Assembly: GCA_015066385.1 (NCBI GenBank)
Contig: SVOJ01000001.1
Span: 248,001 to 312,000 of the forward strand
From: Oscillospiraceae bacterium
GTDB lineage: Bacteria; Bacillota; Clostridia; Oscillospirales; Acutalibacteraceae
Length of the DNA: 64,000 nucleotides
Reading direction: 5' to 3'
The stretch's first letter is position 1; each line of letters opens with the position of its first letter. Both the position numbers and the translations under genes were made by a program. Below are positions 16,064 through 24,479 of this stretch, piece after piece. The notes beneath the pieces were generated by a model, which saw nothing but the letters and a program-made list of their open reading frames with translations, made no database searches and was not told the origin of the DNA.

Positions 16064-17122
16064 ATGAAAAAAATAAAAAAAGTTTTAGCTGTTTTGCTGA
16101 CAGTGTGTCTGCTTGTTTCCGGTTTTTGTATTGCCGTGAGTGCATCGGGCAGAAAAACCGCACTTCCTACCTCTGCAGGTATTCAGGCGTTGCGCAATGA
16201 ATTTGACAGCGATGTTGCTCCCAAAGCGGGCGGTTATGCTTTGGATTATTGCTATTATTCTCCTGTCGGCACAAATGACAATACAAAATACCCTCTTGTT
16301 ATTTTCCTGCACGGCATCGGCCATGCTGATTATGCAGGGGCGCAGTTGGCAGACAGTGATATGCCGTATTGGGCTTCTTCCGAATTGCAGGGTCGTTTTT
16401 CGGAAGGCGGTGCTTTTATTCTTCTCCCCCGCGCACCCGAACATAAACTTGTTTATTGGGGAACATCCTTGATTGAACCGCTGCGCGCTGTCATTGATGA
16501 TATGATCGCAAAACACGGTGATAATATTGACACAAGCAAAATCTTCATCGGCGGCAGTTCTGCAGGTGCCGAAATGACCTGGAATATGATTGTTGCTTTT
16601 CCGGATTATTTTGCGGGTGCATTTCCCATTGCCGCAACCGGTACGGTAACGGCAGCCAATGTCAAAACCTGTTCCGATGTTGCAATCTGGATGATTGCCA
16701 GCAGTAAGGACCCTGTTATCAGCTACATTGCAACAACCCAGCCTCTTTGGAACAATGTCTGTAAATACAATAACCAGCCCGAAAACTGCCGTCTGACCAC
16801 TCTTTCCAAGGTTATAGAACCTGCCGGTGGTTCAGCAAGTGACAATCATCACATGGCAAAAGTGGTTACTTATGACCTGCACATGCTTGATGGCAGTACC
16901 TATCTGAATGCAACCACTGTGGACGGCAACGGAAATACGGTTTCTCTGGTCAGTCCCAATGGCATGATTTCATGGATGAACGGTGTTTCTTCTGCCTACG
17001 GTGGAGAAACAGGGTCGGATTCCGGGAATATCAATGTGAATCCTCTGACCCAAGCATTGGACCTTATCCGCAATTTCTTTTTGAAAATTGTTAACATTTT
17101 CCAACGCCTGTTCGGTTTATGA
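16064..17122 (+). CDS. Secreted alpha/beta hydrolase (PHB-depolymerase/CE1-like esterase) with C-terminal tail
   Basis: The 352-residue protein starts behind ACGGAGG with a signal peptide (MKKIKKVLAVLLTVCLLVSGFC). The fold is shown by 'YPLVIFLHGIGHADYAG' (oxyanion strand), the nucleophile elbow GGSSAG (about S167), 'MIASSKDPVIS' (Asp region) and 'SASDNHHMAKVV' (His region). Such extracellular esterases remove feruloyl, acetyl or similar esters from polysaccharides; the substrate is not determined. The last 16 residues, FFLKIVNIFQRLFGL plus a leading Asn, match the FFWKIIRFFWKLFGM tail of the LRR and GLUG proteins, but without their Cys/His frame. The next gene starts within its stop codon (ATGA overlap), so the two are coupled. 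Confidence 0.85.
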   Translation: MKKIKKVLAVLLTVCLLVSGFCIAVSASGRKTALPTSAGIQALRNEFDSDVAPKAGGYALDYCYYSPVGTNDNTKYPLVIFLHGIGHADYAGAQLADSDMPYWASSELQGRFSEGGAFILLPRAPEHKLVYWGTSLIEPLRAVIDDMIAKHGDNIDTSKIFIGGSSAGAEMTWNMIVAFPDYFAGAFPIAATGTVTAANVKTCSDVAIWMIASSKDPVISYIATTQPLWNNVCKYNNQPENCRLTTLSKVIEPAGGSASDNHHMAKVVTYDLHMLDGSTYLNATTVDGNGNTVSLVSPNGMISWMNGVSSAYGGETGSDSGNINVNPLTQALDLIRNFFLKIVNIFQRLFGL

Positions 17123-17802
17123 GTATCTTTTTCAAAAAACAACCGGAAACGCAGGGCGCAATCCCTGCGTTTTATGATGATTATAAGGAAATCCGTGATG
17201 AGTCTTGGCGCATTCTTGCCGAAAACGGAATAAAAGAGTTGCCGATTGATTTGGTTTGTATTTGCGATGCGGAAAATATAGATGTGTATTCCTATTCACA
17301 GGCGGAAGTCCTGATTGCAAGTCTGCATCTTCAGAAGCAATGTAAAGCAGGTGGCTGCTTGACTTTGATGCCGGACGGTCGTCGAATTATTCTGTATGAT
17401 GATTGTGTACCCATTGAAATGCGTCGATTTCTGATTGCCTGCGGTATCGGTTATTTTGTCCTCGGTTATGCAAAACAAGAAAAATGTAATGAAAATACAG
17501 TTGTTTTGTTTTCATCTGAAGAAGAATTGCAGGCAGGCATTTTTGCAGGCAGACTGCTTGCCCCCTTGAGTGTGTTGTGGGCGATGGGGGTGCAGAATGC
17601 TGATGAAATCCGCCGTGTTTGTCTGATTCCCAAAGCAACTGCAGAAAAGCGGTTTTCGCGTTTGGGTGAAATGGATTTGCGTAATCTTGAAAGCGGCGCA
17701 AAAAGCGGAGTCGGAACGATGTTTTTGTCAGGATACGAACGGTGTGCATTTCGTAATTTTTCAGGATTTGCAGAAGAATACAGGCAGAAAATAAAAAAAT
17801 AA
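17119..17802 (+). CDS. ImmA/IrrE-like protein lacking the zinc-site residues
   Basis: The 227-residue cytoplasmic protein shares the ImmA/IrrE layout: an N-terminal helical part ('IKELPIDLVCICDAENIDVYSYS', compare the LPxxLxxLAxxLGIxV of that family), 'RRIILYDDCVPIEMRRFLIACGIGYFVLGY' positions 90-116, and 'FAGRLLAPLSVLWAMGVQNADEI' followed by 'KATAEKRFSRL'. In active members the central helix is AHELGHxxLGH; here the same positions read ACGIGYFVLGY, so both histidines, the glutamate and the third ligand are all replaced. The fold is inferred from this register. A zinc-protease activity is therefore not expected. It is translationally coupled to the secreted esterase gene, which is an unusual partner. 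It could be a regulatory or scaffold pseudo-enzyme. Confidence 0.6.
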   Translation: MSIFFKKQPETQGAIPAFYDDYKEIRDESWRILAENGIKELPIDLVCICDAENIDVYSYSQAEVLIASLHLQKQCKAGGCLTLMPDGRRIILYDDCVPIEMRRFLIACGIGYFVLGYAKQEKCNENTVVLFSSEEELQAGIFAGRLLAPLSVLWAMGVQNADEIRRVCLIPKATAEKRFSRLGEMDLRNLESGAKSGVGTMFLSGYERCAFRNFSGFAEEYRQKIKK

Positions 17803-17837
17803 TTTATGAATGCCGGAATTTGATTGGTAAAAAAAAG

Positions 17838-17884
17838 AATCGCAGGGATTGTACAAAATGTGCAACACCTGCGATTTTTTAATT
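17838..17884. terminator. Bidirectional terminator
   Basis: AATCGCAGG pairs with CCTGCGATT across 21 bases that hold a smaller GTTGTAC-like pairing, followed by TTTTAATTTT on the plus strand. The minus strand shows TTCTTTTTTTT. It separates the convergent ImmA-like and pflA genes. Confidence 0.85.
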
Positions 17885-18598
17885 TTATAAAATGGATTTT
17901 GCAAAGGTTTGTAAGGCAGTAAGCTGTTCACGGGGGAGTGCTGATTTTTCTTTCAATGGATTTTCTATTTGCAAGGCATCATATTTTATGAAACCGAGTG
18001 TGTGAAAACCGAGCAATTCCCAATCCGTTATTTTGTTTTTGAACGGACGCAGAATGGCGGCATATCGACAAATTGATTCTTCTGTATCATTGTAACCGGG
18101 AACAATGACCGTACGGATACGGGTCGGAATGTTGTTTTCGGTCAGGAATGTGAGTGTGTCAAGGGTTCTTTGCAAACTTCCCGCCGTGTGTGCGTAATAT
18201 TCTTCTTGCGTTGCAAATTTCAAATCAAGCAGGACCGATTCGCAAACAAGAAAAACTTTTTTTACCGCATCGCTTAACGCAACATTACCCGCCGTGTCAA
18301 TGCAACTGCCGATCTCATTTTCACGCAACTGCAAAATAAGGTCTGCCAGTTCATCTGCCTGCAAAAGCGGCTCCCCGCCCGAAAAAGTAACACCGCCGTT
18401 GCCTGCTTTCATGTAGGGTTTACAACGCAGGATCTTTTTTAAGATCTGTTCGTTTGTGTATTCTTTGCCGGTCTGCATCGTCCATGTGTCCGGGTTGTGG
18501 CAATAGATGCAACGCAACGGACATCCGGCAAGAAAGACGGCATAACGCAGACCGTCGCCGTCCCTTGCGGCAAGCGATTCAAAAGAATGTACAAGCAT
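17885..18598 (-). CDS. pflA: Pyruvate formate-lyase activating enzyme
   Basis: The 237-residue radical SAM protein has the CxxxCxxC cluster motif in 'GCPLRCIYCHNPDTW' (about residues 26-36), then 'GGVTFSGGEPLLQ' (the SAM-binding GGE motif) and the activase pattern 'SCIDTAGN'. It installs the glycyl radical on PflB by hydrogen abstraction from its glycine. It starts one base after the pflB stop codon, so the two form an operon, and it ends at a bidirectional terminator. Length and motifs match PflA. Confidence 0.95.
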   Translation of the reverse strand: MLVHSFESLAARDGDGLRYAVFLAGCPLRCIYCHNPDTWTMQTGKEYTNEQILKKILRCKPYMKAGNGGVTFSGGEPLLQADELADLILQLRENEIGSCIDTAGNVALSDAVKKVFLVCESVLLDLKFATQEEYYAHTAGSLQRTLDTLTFLTENNIPTRIRTVIVPGYNDTEESICRYAAILRPFKNKITDWELLGFHTLGFIKYDALQIENPLKEKSALPREQLTALQTFAKSIL

Positions 18599-18599
18599 A

Positions 18600-20828
18600 T
18601 TACATTTTATCGTGGAAGGTTCTTGCGATCACTTCCAGCTGTTTGTCTTTTGTCAGTTTGTTGAAATTGACAGCATACCCCGAAACGCGGATGGTCAGAT
18701 TCGGATACAATGTCGGGTCTTCCATTGCGGCAATCAGTTTTTCTCTGTCAAGCACATTGACATTCAGGTGATGTGCACCCTGTGAGAAATAACCATCCAG
18801 CACAGCAACCAGTTTTTCACTTCTGTCATCTGCATCTGCACCGAGTGTGTCGGGAGTGATGGAGAATGTGTTGGAAATTCCGTCCTGACAGCATGCATAG
18901 TCGAGTTTTGCAACCGAGTTCAGGGAGGCCAGTGCACCGTCCATATCTCTGCCGTGCATGGGGTTTGCACCCGGTGCAAAGGGTTCACCTGCTTTTCTTC
19001 CGTCGGGGGTGGTACCCGTCTTTTTGCCGTAAACAACGTTGGACGTGATGGTCAGTACGGAAAGGGTGTGTTTTGCACCTCTGTAAGTCGGGGTCTTGCA
19101 AAGTTCGGAGTAGAAGTATTCTGTGATCCACTGTGCAATTTCATCGACTCTGTCATCATCGTTGCCGTATTTCGGGAACTCACCTTCGGTAATAAAGTCG
19201 GTAATCAGTCCGTTTTCACCGTGAACGGGTGTTACGCGGGCATATTTGATAGCGGAAAGCGAGTCGGTGAGTACCGACAGACCGCTGACACCGAATGCCA
19301 TCAGTCTTTCAACCACCGTGTCGTGGAAGCCCATGATCAGGCGTTCGTAGGCATATTTATCGTGCATGAAGTGGATGATGTTCATCGTGTTGACATACAA
19401 TTTTGCCATCCATGCCATGTATGTTTTCAGGGTTTCAATCACTTCTTCATAATTGAGTACCTCGCCGTCGGGGAAGACTTTACCCTCGGGGGCGATCTGC
19501 GTGCCGTGGATTTCGTCCTTGCCGCCGTTGAGTGCCATCAGCAATACTTTCGGCAGATTACATCTTGCACCGAAGAACTGCATCTGTTTGCCTTCCTTCA
19601 TAGCGGAAACGCAACAGGCAATGGCATAATCATCGCCGTAATCCGGGCGCATGCGGTCGTCATTTTCATACTGAATGGAGTCGGTGTCGACCGAAACCTT
19701 CGCACAGTATTTTTTGAATGCGGCAGGTAAGTTTTCGGACCAGAGAATTGTAATGTTCGGTTCCGCTGAAGGACCGAGATTGTAAAGTGTATGCAGCATG
19801 CGGAAACAGTTTTTGGTAACAAGTGTTCTGCCGTCTTCGCACATACCGCCTTCCGAACAGGTGACCCATACGGGATCGCCTGCAAAAAGGTCATTGTATT
19901 CAGGAGTACGCAGATGACGGATCAGACGCAGTTTGATGACAAGATCATCCATCAGTTCCTGTGCCTGACTTTCGGTCAATGTGCCTTCGGCGATGTCACG
20001 TTCCATGTAAATATCGAGGAATGTGGTTATTCTGCCGATGCTGTTTGCCGCACCGTTTTGTTCTTTCTGCCCGCCGAGATAAGCAAAATACAGCCACTGC
20101 ACGGCTTCATAAGCATTTTCGGCAGGTCTGCGGATGTCACAACCGTACTGCTCAGCCATGGTAACAAGTTGCTTCATGAATTCAACTTGCTTTGCAATGT
20201 CTTCCAACAAGCGGATATTTTCTTCCGACATATCCTGTCTGCCGAGTTCATCTGCATCTTTTGCTTTTTGTGCAAGCAGAAAATCCATGCCGTAAAGAGC
20301 AAGTCTGCGGTAGTCGCCGATGAGTCTGCCTCTGCCGTAGGCATCGGGAAGCCCTGTCAGAATACCTGCATGGCGAGCCTTTCTCATATCCTTGGTATAG
20401 GCGCGGAAAACGCCTGTGTTGTGGGTGGTTCTGTATAAAAAGTCATCGCGGATTTTTTCACTGATCTTGTAACCGTATGCCGTGCAGGCCTGTTCGGCAT
20501 TGCGGAATCCTGCAAAGGGATTCACAGCGCGTACCAGCGGTTTTTCGGTCTGCAGACCGAGAATGATGTCTTTGCCTTTTTCAATGTAACCGGGGGCATA
20601 CGTCAGAATGGAGGAAACTCGGTCGGTGTCAATGTCAAGAACACCGCCTTTTTCCTGCTCCAGTCTGAACAGTTCCTGCACTTTTGCAAACAGTTCTTCT
20701 GTTCTTTGTGTCGGCGGGGCAAGAAAACTTTCATCGCCTTCGTAAGGGGTATAATTCAGGCGGATAAAGTCAGAAACAGCAATGTTTTCGCACCATATGC
20801 CTTTTTTGAATCCTCTCCAAGCTTCCAT
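18600..20828 (-). CDS. pflB: Formate C-acetyltransferase (pyruvate formate-lyase)
   Basis: The 742-residue glycyl-radical enzyme converts pyruvate and CoA to acetyl-CoA and formate in anaerobic sugar fermentation. The adjacent active-site cysteines are in 'IACCVSAM' (about 404-405), and the radical glycine is in '[14 protein letters not shown]' (about 715). '[20 protein letters not shown]' and '[12 protein letters not shown]' are typical PflB blocks. It starts at ATG 20828 behind GGAGG. Its mRNA carries a ZTP (pfl) riboswitch with an overlapping terminator directly upstream and a perfect promoter. Full length, no oddities. Confidence 0.97.
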   Translation of the reverse strand: MEAWRGFKKGIWCENIAVSDFIRLNYTPYEGDESFLAPPTQRTEELFAKVQELFRLEQEKGGVLDIDTDRVSSILTYAPGYIEKGKDIILGLQTEKPLVRAVNPFAGFRNAEQACTAYGYKISEKIRDDFLYRTTHNTGVFRAYTKDMRKARHAGILTGLPDAYGRGRLIGDYRRLALYGMDFLLAQKAKDADELGRQDMSEENIRLLEDIAKQVEFMKQLVTMAEQYGCDIRRPAENAYEAVQWLYFAYLGGQKEQNGAANSIGRITTFLDIYMERDIAEGTLTESQAQELMDDLVIKLRLIRHLRTPEYNDLFAGDPVWVTCSEGGMCEDGRTLVTKNCFRMLHTLYNLGPSAEPNITILWSENLPAAFKKYCAKVSVDTDSIQYENDDRMRPDYGDDYAIACCVSAMKEGKQMQFFGARCNLPKVLLMALNGGKDEIHGTQIAPEGKVFPDGEVLNYEEVIETLKTYMAWMAKLYVNTMNIIHFMHDKYAYERLIMGFHDTVVERLMAFGVSGLSVLTDSLSAIKYARVTPVHGENGLITDFITEGEFPKYGNDDDRVDEIAQWITEYFYSELCKTPTYRGAKHTLSVLTITSNVVYGKKTGTTPDGRKAGEPFAPGANPMHGRDMDGALASLNSVAKLDYACCQDGISNTFSITPDTLGADADDRSEKLVAVLDGYFSQGAHHLNVNVLDREKLIAAMEDPTLYPNLTIRVSGYAVNFNKLTKDKQLEVIARTFHDKM

Positions 20829-20841
20829 GTTGTTGTCCTCC

Positions 20842-20958
20842 GAAAAAAAATAAAAACGTCCGGGCGCAGAAAAATAATCCTGCCCAGGCGTTCGGCATCT
20901 TACAAGTTATCCGTTCCCTCGCAGTGCTCTGCGTTACGCCGGTAGCGGATACATTTGT
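20842..20958 (-). ncRNA. ZTP/ZMP (pfl motif) riboswitch
   Basis: Read on the minus strand, P1 is ATCCG/CGGAT. The conserved internal loop reads CTACCGGCGTAA opposite AGGGAA, and P2 is CGCAG-AGCA-CTGCG. The downstream pseudoknot domain contains TGCCGAACGCCTGGGCA, the hallmark CGCCUGGGCA segment of this class. The segment CGCCTGGGCAG can instead pair with CTGCGCCCGGACG, followed by TTTTTATTTTTTTT. That gives a terminator overlapping P3, the usual expression platform. Established knowledge: this class senses ZTP/ZMP, a signal of folate (10-formyl-THF) shortage, and turns on formate and purine genes; pflB supplies formate. The class was named after this gene. Confidence 0.88.
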
Positions 20959-20987
20959 ATTATAACAGACATGTGTAATTATGTCAA
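20959..20987 (-). promoter_or_regulatory. Promoter of the riboswitch-pflB-pflA operon
   Basis: On the minus strand TTGACA (20982-20987) and TATAAT (20959-20964), both perfect, with a 17-bp spacer. Transcription would start at the first bases of the aptamer. Confidence 0.9.
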
Positions 20988-21018
20988 GAAAAATCCCGCC
21001 GAAAATGACGGCGGGAAC
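20988..21018 (-). terminator. Terminator of the phosphoesterase gene
   Basis: CCCGCCG pairs with CGGCGGG around TCATTTT, followed by ATTTTTC on the minus strand. It directly abuts the -35 of the pfl promoter. Confidence 0.85.
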
Positions 21019-21022
21019 TGTA

Positions 21023-21985
21023 TTATTTTATTGCAATGTGAATATCATGCTCGGGTACCCAGATACCCTTTGCAAAATCTCTTGCTCTGAAGATAACTTC
21101 GTCTTCGTAAACTTCTGCAATAAAGCCGAGTCCGGATCCGTTGTAGTCGCCTGTTTTGTTTTCAATTGAAAAAGAGGGAACATTGACAAGGTGAACCCCG
21201 TCCTTGATTTCATACAGGAAATCAACAAAACCCGTGTGCAGATGACCGGTAAGAAAGACAACATTTTCATATTTATTCATGATTTCAAACAGCTGATCGT
21301 TCTGATCGCCGACACTGCCTGCTGTATCGGACGGACTGTTCCATGTGTCGGGCAGACCGTGTGTCAGTTTCAGCGGCTGATGGCAAAGAACAAAGGTCAG
21401 CTTTCCGTTTTCAGCGTGCAGTTCGCTGTCAAGCCAGTCAAGCTGTTCCCGGCTGAGATATGTTTCTTCAAACTTGGTTTTATCGGAACCGAGTGTGATG
21501 AATTTGTAGCCGTTGATAACTTCGGACTGATGCAATGCGGTCATATTGTTATCGCCGTTGAGAGCATTTGCAAACTCGGTGAATCTATTGGTTGCCTGCG
21601 AGTACAGACGAAGGCGAATGTCATGGTTGCCGGAAACTGCAATATAACGGGTGTTCATGCCTGAAAGTTTGTCAATAACAAGCTGATATTCTTCTTCGAG
21701 TCCGTTTTCTGCAACATCACCCAACAGAAGAACAGCATCATAATCATATTCAGCAGCCTTCAGATCCATGCAGGCAGCTTCAAAAGAGCGGTATCTTGCA
21801 AACATATAGTTGGAGATCTGCGGGTCGGCAAGTGCTGCAAAAGTAAGTTGCACCTGATCTTCATTCAACACTTTGATCGGATCTTCCGTGGACGGAGCCA
21901 CAACACCGCCGCTGACGCTGTAAACCAGGCTGAGAATCAGCAGGAACAATTTGTAAAACAGTTTTTGAATAATGTTCAGTGTCAT
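21023..21985 (-). CDS. Exported calcineurin-like metallophosphoesterase
   Basis: The 320-residue protein has an N-terminal hydrophobic segment (residues 4-26) acting as signal peptide or anchor. The metal-binding motifs appear in order: 'ALADPQIS' (D), 'LLGDVAENG' (GD), 'AVSGNHDIR' (GNHD, about 118), 'VLCHQPLK' (H) and 'FLTGHLHTGF' (GHxH, about 227). These coordinate two metals for phosphomono- or diester hydrolysis. It is a single-gene unit with its own promoter and terminator, divergent from the zinc-ribbon operon. The substrate is unknown. Confidence 0.88.
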   Translation of the reverse strand: MTLNIIQKLFYKLFLLILSLVYSVSGGVVAPSTEDPIKVLNEDQVQLTFAALADPQISNYMFARYRSFEAACMDLKAAEYDYDAVLLLGDVAENGLEEEYQLVIDKLSGMNTRYIAVSGNHDIRLRLYSQATNRFTEFANALNGDNNMTALHQSEVINGYKFITLGSDKTKFEETYLSREQLDWLDSELHAENGKLTFVLCHQPLKLTHGLPDTWNSPSDTAGSVGDQNDQLFEIMNKYENVVFLTGHLHTGFVDFLYEIKDGVHLVNVPSFSIENKTGDYNGSGLGFIAEVYEDEVIFRARDFAKGIWVPEHDIHIAIK

Positions 21986-22015
21986 TTTTAATCCCCCATA
22001 ACAACATTTATAATA

Positions 22016-22044
22016 AAAATAACACAGAAAACAACAAGTGTCAA
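22016..22044 (-). promoter_or_regulatory. Promoter of the phosphoesterase gene
   Basis: Minus-strand TTGACA (22039-22044) and TATTTT (22016-22021) with a 17-bp spacer. Confidence 0.7.
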
Positions 22045-22083
22045 GGGGTTATTTTGCTGCGGTGTTACTTTGCTTTTTTGCGG

Positions 22084-22112
22084 TTGACAATTCTATTATT
22101 AAAGTGTATAAT
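22084..22112 (+). promoter_or_regulatory. Promoter of the zinc-ribbon/GPH transporter operon
   Basis: TTGACA (22084-22089) and TATAAT (22107-22112), perfect boxes with a 17-bp spacer, about 77 bases before the first ATG. Confidence 0.9.
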
Positions 22113-22188
22113 AAAAGAATGAAAATCGGGCAAATTTTGGTAAAATCAGCCAAAAGAAATTGTGTTTGTCCGAAAAGGAGGAGTTCTT

Positions 22189-23079
22189 ATGAGTGCTTGT
22201 CCTAAATGCGGGAGAAAATTGCGCATTTTTGACATCAGCCAGTTTTGCCCTGCTTGCGGCGTGAATATGCGTTTCTTCAACTTTGAAGAAAACTTTTTAC
22301 GTGAAGCAAAAATGGCTGAACTTTCGCAGGCAGGTTTGAAAGTAAAACTGCGCAATCTGAAATATTCTTTCTCGGGATCAAAGTGGGTTACTGCAAAACT
22401 GATTGTGATGCTGTTGCCACTGCTGTCACTTCTGATTCCGTCGGGTAATTTTTCCGTGTCCATGCCGTTTCTGACGAATGAAGCCCATTTCGGCATTCTC
22501 GGCTTTATAAATGCCTTTACCAATGGTACTGTCATGTATGTATTGGGCATGACCGGTTCTGAACTTGAAGGATTTGCATTTGCCGCACTTCGGAATGCCG
22601 TGATCGGCTACGTCGTTATTGCATTGTGTGCAGTGTTCTGTGTTGTTTTTTCATTGTTCGGCTTTGCAAGCATCAGGAACATGCAGAAGGGGGCCACCAT
22701 TTTTGCAGGACTCGGCATGGTTGCATCGATTGCAGATATGATCCTGATTGGTGTCTTTGCAAATACGGTCAAGGAATCCCTTTTGGTTTCGGGCAGTTTC
22801 GGTTTCGGTTTGATTGTGTCTGTTCTGATGTTCGGTGCTGTGTTTTTTGTCAATCTTATGTTGTGGAAAAAAGGTATTCACCCCGTATATGACGAGGGTG
22901 TTGAAGAGCGCGTTGCCATTTATAAAAAGGTAAAAGCAGGCGAAATCAACATCGACGACCTGCCGCAACCGGTTGTGGAAACGGAAGCAACAAGAAAAAT
23001 CGATGCTGCCATTGCCGCGGAAGAAGCGGCTTTCAGACAGCAGTTCAATATGGAAGCAGGGAAGGAGGCCGCACAATGA
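22189..23079 (+). CDS. Zinc-ribbon multi-pass membrane protein, unknown function
   Basis: The 296-residue product starts at ATG 22189 behind AAAGGAGG. It opens with a four-cysteine zinc ribbon, 'CPKCGRKLRIFDISQFCPACG' (two CxxC pairs, residues 4-24). About five hydrophobic segments follow (near 66-86, 105-122, 133-160, 166-190 and 198-220). A charged C-terminal tail contains 'VAIYKKVKAGEINIDDL'. Its stop overlaps the next start (ATGA). It is first in an operon with another zinc-ribbon membrane protein, a GPH transporter and a glycosidase, so a role at the membrane tied to sugar uptake is possible. No family is recognised. Confidence 0.8.
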   Translation: MSACPKCGRKLRIFDISQFCPACGVNMRFFNFEENFLREAKMAELSQAGLKVKLRNLKYSFSGSKWVTAKLIVMLLPLLSLLIPSGNFSVSMPFLTNEAHFGILGFINAFTNGTVMYVLGMTGSELEGFAFAALRNAVIGYVVIALCAVFCVVFSLFGFASIRNMQKGATIFAGLGMVASIADMILIGVFANTVKESLLVSGSFGFGLIVSVLMFGAVFFVNLMLWKKGIHPVYDEGVEERVAIYKKVKAGEINIDDLPQPVVETEATRKIDAAIAAEEAAFRQQFNMEAGKEAAQ

Positions 23080-24479
23080 AAGAGAAAAAGTTTGATAAAT
23101 CCAAACTGCTGACCGCGGTTGTTGTCTGCATTCTGATCTTCTTCTTTGTCGGCGGATTCATGCTCGGTCTTGACAGAATCAGTGCCATGGAAGGCACATT
23201 CCCACCGAATGATATCACCGAAGGTCTGACACCTGCTCCCGAAACCGCCGAAGAGGCAGTTGCTTATCTGTTTGCGATGCTTGATAAAGCGGTTGCGGAT
23301 GTGCCGTCTGTCACCTGTGATGATTATTTTTCGGCAGGTTCCGATTCCCTGACCACCGACGGTTCGGATCATTTCAATCAGACCCTGCAGTTTGCAATGG
23401 ACAATTTCATTTCTCACATTTCTTCTGTTGAAGAAAATGACACGGATATTACCTCCGTTGGCTTCGGTGAAGGCGCAGACAAGGTGTTGCAGATGCCCGA
23501 TATCACCGCAGAAGATGTTGAATCCTTCACTTGTTCTTACATTTATTATTCTTGTCCGTCCTGCGGCAAAACAAGTGATGTTCCGCTTGACCTTTGCGAG
23601 GATTGCGGTTCTTTGAGGGCTTACTTCAAAAAATATCATAATGAATATGATATAACCCTTGTTCTCAATGTCGGCTCGCCGGAAGATGAAAACAGTGCTC
23701 TTATCCGTAACTTCAAGCCCAGAAACGCAGAACAGATTACTGCACTCACAAGCGATGTGTTGGCTACATCCGCAGATGTGAATGTTGCCGATGTTCAGTA
23801 CGACAAATTCATCATTCAATTCAGAGTCAATCGCCTGACAGATGAGATATCTTATCTGCGTTATGCAAAAGATATGACCGTATCTTCTGCTGTATCTTTT
23901 AAAAACGACTATGAAAAACTCGGACAGAAGAATATTACCCTTGCTTTGCAGGAAAACAAGGCATTCCATTTCACATGGCCGAGTCTGACACTCTCCGAGC
24001 AGAAACTCGTTATTGAACCCAAAGGTACGGATAATCTGCTTGCAACACTTGTTTGTGAAAATCCGTTTGCCATGACGGTCACATGGACTTCGTCCGACGA
24101 AAGCATTGCAACCGTTGATGAAGAAGGATATATCGATGTCTTTAAAAAGACAGGGGAAGCCACCATTACCGCATCCTTTGAATACCTCGGAAAAACGTAT
24201 TCCGATACCTGCACTGTTTTTGTCAGAGTGCCTGTTGAATCCATGAAAATGCTCGACAAAGATGTAACACTTGCTGTCGGTGAAACCGCAACGCTTGAAA
24301 CAAAAGTTTCACCGTCCGATGCGACCGTGCAGACCGTTACCTGGTACACGGAAGACGAAACAATTGCAACCGTGAATGCAGACGGTGTTGTCACTGCCGT
24401 TGCAAAGGGCACTTGTATTGTGTATGCCTTGTCCGATGACGGCTACTACAGATCGACTTGTGAGGTGACTGTTGAATGA
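23076..24479 (+). CDS. Membrane-anchored protein with zinc ribbon and two BIG2-like Ig domains
   Basis: The 467-residue product overlaps the preceding gene by 4 bases and the following transporter gene by 4 bases. A transmembrane segment at residues about 8-31 anchors it; the rest is probably outside. A second four-Cys zinc ribbon, 'CPSCGKTSDVPLDLCEDCG', lies at about 160-180. The C-terminal 160 residues form two bacterial Ig-like (BIG2) domains: 'WTSSDESIATVDEEGYIDV' and 'WYTEDETIATVNADGVV'. BIG2 domains usually occur on surface proteins that bind carbohydrate or other cells. Being coupled to a sugar symporter suggests a surface sugar-capture role, but that is inference. Confidence 0.82.
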   Translation: MKEKKFDKSKLLTAVVVCILIFFFVGGFMLGLDRISAMEGTFPPNDITEGLTPAPETAEEAVAYLFAMLDKAVADVPSVTCDDYFSAGSDSLTTDGSDHFNQTLQFAMDNFISHISSVEENDTDITSVGFGEGADKVLQMPDITAEDVESFTCSYIYYSCPSCGKTSDVPLDLCEDCGSLRAYFKKYHNEYDITLVLNVGSPEDENSALIRNFKPRNAEQITALTSDVLATSADVNVADVQYDKFIIQFRVNRLTDEISYLRYAKDMTVSSAVSFKNDYEKLGQKNITLALQENKAFHFTWPSLTLSEQKLVIEPKGTDNLLATLVCENPFAMTVTWTSSDESIATVDEEGYIDVFKKTGEATITASFEYLGKTYSDTCTVFVRVPVESMKMLDKDVTLAVGETATLETKVSPSDATVQTVTWYTEDETIATVNADGVVTAVAKGTCIVYALSDDGYYRSTCEVTVE

